Positions 59,746-64,000 of a DNA stretch of 64,000 bases are shown here, in pieces. The stretch spans positions 1,145,956 through 1,209,955 of the forward strand of contig NZ_KB235941.1 of NCBI RefSeq assembly GCF_000332315.1. The letters are read 5' to 3'. The notes beneath the pieces are model-generated. The model worked only from the letters and a program-made list of their open reading frames with translations. It had not been told where the DNA came from and did not search any database. The stretch comes from Prochlorothrix hollandica PCC 9006 = CALU 1027 (GTDB lineage: Bacteria > Cyanobacteriota > Cyanobacteriia > Prochlorotrichales > Prochlorotrichaceae). The position numbers were made by a program, and so were the translations under genes. Position 1 is the first letter of the stretch; each line of letters begins with the position of its first letter.

Positions 59746-61293
59746 CTAGCCACGAATGACAACGATCGATCGCCCCCCCGGACTCACGGCGCTTTCAGTG
59801 GTGGTGCGATCCTCTAGGGGTGGTAAACCCGGACGGCGATCGAAAATAACCAACCATCCCGTTTCTAGCCCTAATCCCGCTAAATACTTATCGATTTGCT
59901 CTAATCCCTTCCCCAATGGATCCGGTTTCCCCTCCCGCCACACCTTCAGTTCCATGCCCAGCGTCACTCCCCCGTACCGCAAACACATATCCATTCTGCC
60001 GGATCCGATCGCATACTCCCGCTCCAAACTGCCGCCCCCGTTCACCACTCGGTGCAAAAATGCCATCAGTACCAAATGGGGCGCAATCTCGTGATAGTCA
60101 AAGTTTTGCAGTAAGGGCTGGCCATGTTGCCGCCAAAAGCCCAAAAAGGCTGAAAGTAACTGCTCAGGACGCAATTCTCCTGTTTCCGAGAGCCAGGTGG
60201 GTTGTACATATCCCAAGCCCACCGTTGTGGATGCGGCCAGACACCGGGGCAGCACCTCTCGATAAATGGGGTTGGCAATGTCCAAGACTCCCCGTTTGTT
60301 GGAGCATAAGCCGAGGTCCAAAACATACTGAATATCATCCCAGGGTGGGTTATTGAGTTCTTGACTAGCCAGAATCGGCTCAATGACTCGTTTCACTCTC
60401 GCTTCCTGGAGGCGTTCCACCAGACTATCCAGATGGGTGTCCTGGCGTTGAATTAAAATCTCTTTCGCTTGTTCGATGACCCCGATCGTGATCGGTTGAG
60501 TCACCTCTTCCACTAAAAATTCGGTGGCCTGACGGGCCAAGGCATTCACGAGCCAGGGTTGTCCATCGGTGAGGTAAAAGGCGTGTTGAATCGCTTCTGG
60601 GGTGAAAATCTGGCCCGTGGCCTCGGTATGCTGGTGATAAAGAGTTTTTACATCATCAAAGCTAAAGTTTTTGAGAGTTAGGGACTCTACCTTAATGTTA
60701 AAGGGGCTAGATGTATTCAGTCTGTCACTGCCACCGGATTTAATTTTATAGTCCCGCACATCCCGCATCCCAATTAAGCCTAAAGAGTGGGGAAATCCCT
60801 GGGGACGGTTGGGGTAGCCCGATCGCAACTGCCGCAGAACAAAGACCAGGGTTTCCTCACTAAGGGCATCCACTTCATCGAGAAAGATCACCAGCGGTTG
60901 TTGAGCTGTCGCCGCCCAACTACTCAGCAATGTGCTGATTTGGGCGCTACTGTCCGGTGCAGGCCATTCGCTGGGCTGGAGGTTTTCCGGCAGACGAAAA
61001 CGCAGGGATTGCTGCCATTCACTTAAAATGACTCGCCCAGCCTGCTGCGGATCATGGGGGAAGCTTGCCCCCACTTCCAAGGACAACATCGCCGCCACAT
61101 AGTCGCCGCTTGCGGTTAGTTCCTGGGCCAGGGCAAGCATGGCCGTGGTTTTGCCCACTTGGCGGGGGGCATGGATGACGAAGTAGTTTTGCTGGTCAAT
61201 GAGGCGACGCAGTTCTGGCAGGCGGACTGTCGGAGACAGCATGTAGTGGATGTCGGATTTACAAGGGCCAGCGGTGTTGAACCATTTGGGCAT
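59746..61293 (-). CDS. AAA+ ATPase/PD-(D/E)XK-like nuclease, paralog 4
   Basis: 515 residues; Walker A, DEVD Walker B and D...ExK are intact (GSGRMDMCLRYGG has Met for Val). The first variable segment is the paralog-2 type (SFPHDPQQAGRVILSEWQQ). The second is unique: SLVERLQEARVKRVIEPILA, LCSNKRGVLDIANPIYRE, FWRQHGQPLLQNFDYHE, replacing the common EPLFKSAPYHE. First gene of the minus-strand array. It is followed upstream by the conserved GTATCCTAGG motif and then the half copy of the 103-bp element. Confidence 0.85.
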   Translation of the reverse strand: MPKWFNTAGPCKSDIHYMLSPTVRLPELRRLIDQQNYFVIHAPRQVGKTTAMLALAQELTASGDYVAAMLSLEVGASFPHDPQQAGRVILSEWQQSLRFRLPENLQPSEWPAPDSSAQISTLLSSWAATAQQPLVIFLDEVDALSEETLVFVLRQLRSGYPNRPQGFPHSLGLIGMRDVRDYKIKSGGSDRLNTSSPFNIKVESLTLKNFSFDDVKTLYHQHTEATGQIFTPEAIQHAFYLTDGQPWLVNALARQATEFLVEEVTQPITIGVIEQAKEILIQRQDTHLDSLVERLQEARVKRVIEPILASQELNNPPWDDIQYVLDLGLCSNKRGVLDIANPIYREVLPRCLAASTTVGLGYVQPTWLSETGELRPEQLLSAFLGFWRQHGQPLLQNFDYHEIAPHLVLMAFLHRVVNGGGSLEREYAIGSGRMDMCLRYGGVTLGMELKVWREGKPDPLGKGLEQIDKYLAGLGLETGWLVIFDRRPGLPPLEDRTTTESAVSPGGRSIVVIRG

Positions 61294-61311
61294 GATGAGG
61301 GGTTGCTTAAT

Positions 61312-61352
61312 CCAGTGGGTGTCTTTACCCCTAGGATACCTTCCCTAGGATA
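61312..61352 (-). promoter_or_regulatory. Conserved upstream motif of the AAA+/nuclease paralogs (copy 4)
   Basis: GTATCCTAGGGAAG then GTATCCTAGGGGTAAAGACA and CCCACTGG on the gene strand, the best match to copy 1. Confidence 0.7.
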
Positions 61353-61398
61353 CTTTGAGGATCTATTTCACTGGGGCACAGGCCAGGGGCTGATGCCA

Positions 61399-61453
61399 CA
61401 ACACCAAGGGTTTCAGCCATCGAGATGCCTACAACTGATTTAGGGTTGCTGTA
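61399..61453 (-). repeat. Half copy of the 103-bp miniature element
   Basis: Complement of the left half of 3981-4083 (CTACAACTGATTTAGGGTTG). The hairpin centre and other end are missing. Confidence 0.7.
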
Positions 61454-61484
61454 GAGGCAACGATTTGAAATTTTCCGAGGTGTC

Positions 61485-61961
61485 CTATATAAAAACCCAG
61501 CGATCGAAGGTGGCCCCTTGGCCCCAGTATTGGCCCGCTTCATCCACCAAATTCCAGACTAAGACATTCTCAATGCGAAAGCGTTGACCCGTTTTAGCGA
61601 TGCGAATTCCAGAACAGTGATCGATAAAGCCTTGGCGTTTCACCTCTGCCAACAGCCGCGATCGCTCCTCCCGGTCTGGTATATCCGCCGATAGACGGGA
61701 GGGCATACTGGTGAACTCGGCCCAGGTCATGGCAAACAGTTCCATCACTTTTTGGTTACCATAGGTATAAATGGGATCAGGGCTGGCATTGTGGGAAACC
61801 ACGGCAAAGGGTGCTTCAAAAATTTTTTGGGCCGCCCCGCGATCGCTCAGGGCCGGACTGACTAAATCTCGCCCCGTTAACTGCTTGAAACTGCGACGCA
61901 GCAGGTTGATGTGTTCCACCAAATAACGGTTATCAGCATTGGGATTTGGAAAAATGGACAT
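61485..61961 (-). CDS. MEKHLA domain (PAS-like) protein
   Basis: 158 residues. Features: VEHINLLRRSFKQLTGRDLV at the front, FAVVSHNASPDPIYTYGNQK in the centre, then VMELFAMTWAEFTSMPSRLS and WGQGATFDRW at the end. This is the MEKHLA form of a PAS fold, found alone in cyanobacteria and at the end of plant HD-ZIP III proteins. Likely a small sensor; ligand unknown. An independent gene. Confidence 0.85.
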   Translation of the reverse strand: MSIFPNPNADNRYLVEHINLLRRSFKQLTGRDLVSPALSDRGAAQKIFEAPFAVVSHNASPDPIYTYGNQKVMELFAMTWAEFTSMPSRLSADIPDREERSRLLAEVKRQGFIDHCSGIRIAKTGQRFRIENVLVWNLVDEAGQYWGQGATFDRWVFI

Positions 61962-62134
61962 AGTCTTGATTTGACCCCTGGATAATCGATAAACGTGTTG
62001 GGTTATGGTTGGCTACCAACTTAAGGCGGGAGAATCGGGCGGAGCATCAGGGTTGTAGGGGGCGGCTGTGCTGCATCCCCCCAGGCATCGCGGTACCCTC
62101 GGTAGAGCCAGAAGTCGAGTTCTCCTAGGGTTAG

Positions 62135-62779
62135 CTAGCGCTGGGCCACTAGCCCTACAAAGTTATCCAGGATTTTCAGTCCCGTTGTCGATGACTTTTC
62201 AGGGTGGAACTGGGTGGCTAAGAGGTTGTTGTGGGCAATGGCAGCGGTGACGGCTTGGGTTCCATGGATCACCTTGGCGGAGGCAACGCTACCACTTTTG
62301 GGATCCACATAATAGGAATGGACAAAATAGGCCCAGGCGGGGTGGGACAGTCCTTGCCAGAGGGGGCAGTCGGGTTGGGTATACTCCAGGGTGTTCCAGC
62401 CCATGTGGGGGATGGTCAGATTTGGCTCGGACTGGAAACGACGCACCCAGCCGGGAATGATCCCCAGCCCTGGCTCTTGGCCTTCCTCGCTGCCATCAAA
62501 CAAAATTTGCATCCCCAGGCAAATGCCGAGGAAGGGTTTATCCGTGGCGGCGATGTCTTGGAGGGGGGCGATCAGGTGCCGCGATCGCAGGTGTTGAATG
62601 GCGGGATCAAAAGCACCCACCCCCGGCAGGAGCACGGCATCGGCGGCGGCCAGCACCTGGGGATCGTCGGTAATTTCAGGGTGCGCCCCGGAGTTGGCGA
62701 GGGCTTTACAGACGGAGTGGAGGTTGCCCATGTCGTAATCCACCACGGCAATTTTGGGATGAGTTGGGGACATGGACAT
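62135..62779 (-). CDS. hisH: Imidazole glycerol phosphate synthase, glutaminase subunit HisH
   Basis: 214 residues, class I glutamine amidotransferase. The active-site Cys (~84) is in FLGICLGMQIL, and His and Glu are in TQFHPEKSS near the end. The start motif KIAVVDYDMGNLHSV is characteristic. It provides ammonia to HisF for histidine and AICAR formation. The ATG at 62779 follows AGGAG at suitable distance; the frame upstream to 62911 is not needed. hisF is not nearby, as usual in cyanobacteria. Confidence 0.95.
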   Translation of the reverse strand: MSMSPTHPKIAVVDYDMGNLHSVCKALANSGAHPEITDDPQVLAAADAVLLPGVGAFDPAIQHLRSRHLIAPLQDIAATDKPFLGICLGMQILFDGSEEGQEPGLGIIPGWVRRFQSEPNLTIPHMGWNTLEYTQPDCPLWQGLSHPAWAYFVHSYYVDPKSGSVASAKVIHGTQAVTAAIAHNNLLATQFHPEKSSTTGLKILDNFVGLVAQR

Positions 62780-63099
62780 GGGAAAAGCTCCTGGGGCAAT
62801 GGGTAAAATGCGGCACTGAACCCTGGGGGGGTGGGTCACGCTGTTTCTAATCAGGAGTCCATTGTATCGGTGAAAGTAGCGGTCAATCCATGAAATCCCC
62901 GTATCGGTCAAAGTTAGGATGAGGTGGGACTTTCCCGAAGACCCTCACCCTAAATCCCTCTCCCAAGGCGGGAAAGGGACTTTGAGAAATTCTTGCTCCC
63001 CGTCTCCCCTGGGTGGGAGAAGGGGCTGGGGGATGAGGGTTTCCCATTACGTTGTCTATCGTGTCAGTAGGATTAACGAACCTATCTATCGGTGAACCC
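62780..63099. other. 320-base intergenic region with dispersed repeat
   Basis: No gene. An uninterrupted copy of the CCCTCACCCTAAATCCCTCT ... AAGGGGCTGGGGGATGAGGG repeat occupies ~62942-63040. Confidence 0.7.
62942..63040. repeat. CCCTCACCC dispersed repeat, intact copy
   Basis: Runs CCCTCACCCTAAATCCCTCT, GGACTTTGAG, TTGCTCCCCGTCTCCC, GAAGGGGCTGGGGGATGAGG without interruption, so it is the reference for the split copy at 6557-6756. Confidence 0.75.
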
Positions 63100-63630
63100 A
63101 TGAAACCCCCCTCGCTGTTGCTGACCTCCTTCGATGTCTGGTTGGCCCACCACATCACCAATAGTTCCGATGATTTGCTGGAGCATCTGCACCACACCCA
63201 GGGATTGCCGCCCCAGTGCCATCTGCTGCGCCGGTTGCCGGTGGCGGTGGCTCCAGCCTTGGCCCAGGTGCAAGCTGCTATCCTGGCCCATCGCCCTCGC
63301 TGGGTTGTGTGCTGTGGTATGGCGGAATCCCGATCGCGGCTAGAACTGGAACGCCAAGGGGTGCGGGGCGATCGGGTGCTGCACACCAGCCTGGATCTGC
63401 TCCGTCTCAGCCAGGGTCTAGCCCACACGGCCATTAGTGACGATGCAGGCCGCTTTGTTTGCAATGATCTCTATTTTTCGGTTTTAGATTGGTTACAGCG
63501 GGATGGTTTGGCCACCCAGGGGCTATTTGTCCATGTGCCCCCTCTGACGGCGGAGACGCGATCGGCCATCGTTGGCGATTTCAGGACTGTCCTCGATCGC
63601 CTCGCCAGAGGTGCTGACGACGGGGGCTGA
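63100..63630 (+). CDS. Peptidase C15 (pyroglutamyl peptidase I)-like protein
   Basis: 176 residues. LLTSFDVWLAHHITNSSDDL corresponds to the C15 start. The catalytic Glu, Cys and His are expected in CCGMAESRSRLELE, RFVCNDLYFSVLDWL and LFVHVPPL. All three are present, so it may remove N-terminal pyroglutamate, although the overall sequence is diverged and shorter than the typical ~215 residues. ATG at 63100 preferred; the frame to 63052 overlaps the repeat. Stand-alone. Confidence 0.8.
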   Translation: MKPPSLLLTSFDVWLAHHITNSSDDLLEHLHHTQGLPPQCHLLRRLPVAVAPALAQVQAAILAHRPRWVVCCGMAESRSRLELERQGVRGDRVLHTSLDLLRLSQGLAHTAISDDAGRFVCNDLYFSVLDWLQRDGLATQGLFVHVPPLTAETRSAIVGDFRTVLDRLARGADDGG

Positions 63631-63761
63631 TGGGGAACGGGGATCCCTGCTGGACTGACACAACTACTGACACAACTTCCGAAAGGCTCATGTTGCGTCT
63701 CGATGATCGCCAGCACATCACCCCCTTAAGCTCTCAAGATTGCTTCTCAGGACTTTAACGC

Positions 63762-64000
63762 TCAAGATTTGTCTTTAGCATTCAACAAATCCAACTGTTG
63801 CTGTAGTTCTCCGATGATTTTGGCTTTTTCCGCCGCCTCAATCTGGTTATTATTGCTCACTTCCTCCAGGCGCTGGCTTAGATCCAAGACCCGAATCGGA
63901 TCCCAGAGATCATCCGTCGCCGGCTCAAACCCAGACCAATCCAACGGCGTTAAAACCGCCTCATCCTTGTACTGATAGAAAAACGTCCGCACAGCCTCCT
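63762..64000 (-). CDS. C-terminal end of a gene cut by the window edge
   Basis: The frame is open to the right edge; 77+ residues are visible. TPLDWSGFEPATDDLWDPIR is followed by a helix (LSQRLEEVSNNN, ELQQQLDLLN) and a stop at 63762. An AGGAGG at 63995-64000 is too close to the GTG at 63992 to be a good start signal, so the protein probably begins outside the window. Family not recognised. Confidence 0.55.
   Translation of the reverse strand, partial: EAVRTFFYQYKDEAVLTPLDWSGFEPATDDLWDPIRVLDLSQRLEEVSNNNQIEAAEKAKIIGELQQQLDLLNAKDKS

Noticed and set aside
62010-62060. Fourth copy of the 81-bp palindromic element (ACCAACTTAAGGCGGGAG)
   Set aside because: Only the first ~20 bases are similar; no second arm and no flanking duplication.
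1-64000. tRNA, rRNA and riboswitch genes
   Set aside because: No cloverleaf ends, rRNA blocks or recognisable riboswitch cores were seen when reading the gene-free stretches; a covariance-model scan was not possible.

Overview
The window is cyanobacterial chromosome. The octamer GCGATCGC (HIP1) recurs throughout, inside and between genes. Several gene families are characteristic of cyanobacteria: a CrtD-type carotenoid desaturase, a DevB/DevC/DevA exporter, a PAP/fibrillin protein, a DUF1350 protein, a MEKHLA protein, a CHASE2 hybrid kinase and RemA next to guanylate kinase. The bulk is GC-rich, while about 12.3-15.6 kb is clearly AT-rich. I cannot name the genus from sequence alone. No rRNA, tRNA or CRISPR array was seen.

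Layout. 0-12 kb: a transposase stub, a repeat-rich leader, a membrane protein, an aminotransferase, a fibrillin, a globin with a long Glu-Pro repeat tail, ureG, ylxR, sppA, gmk, remA and a Rqc2/NFACT protein. 12.3-15.7 kb: an AT-rich accessory island with a membrane protein of unknown function, a frameshifted papain-like protein translationally coupled to a class IV HDAC-like deacylase, and a small-ORF/retropepsin pair. It ends at a structure that matches an integron attC site. 15.8-21.8 kb: a two-protein NRPS (A-PCP, then C-A-PCP-TE) that by its codes should join an unusual acid to glycine. 22-31 kb: repeats, a methyltransferase, a cobB remnant, HIU hydrolase, a dipeptide epimerase, DUF1350 and an osmoprotectant SBP/ATPase pair without a permease. 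30.7-34.9 kb: tetR divergent from devB-devC-devA with two palindromic operators. 35-47 kb: an acyltransferase, CrtD, a hybrid kinase, Dus, an alpha/beta hydrolase and exonuclease III. 47.7-61.3 kb: a CHASE2 hybrid kinase, then an accessory block with four paralogous AAA+/PD-(D/E)XK proteins (one apart, three in tandem), a DMT transporter, a coiled-coil/formylglycine-enzyme-fold protein whose C-terminus looks like a diversity-generating-retroelement variable region, and a Uma2 nuclease. 61.5-64 kb: a MEKHLA protein, hisH, a C15-like peptidase and a truncated gene.

The most interesting signals are: the DGR-like variable region at 55.15-55.27 kb; the mosaic array of AAA+/nuclease paralogs, which share a repeated upstream motif; the attC-like site bordering the AT-rich island; a dnaX-type slippery site (A AAA AAG) exactly where the papain-like gene changes frame; and a set of miniature palindromic elements. 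One of these (80-81 bp, three copies) carries clear 8-9 bp target-site duplications, and in one case it sits nested inside another miniature element.

All assignments were made by reading the sequence. No database search was run, and family names rest on recognised motifs and organisation.
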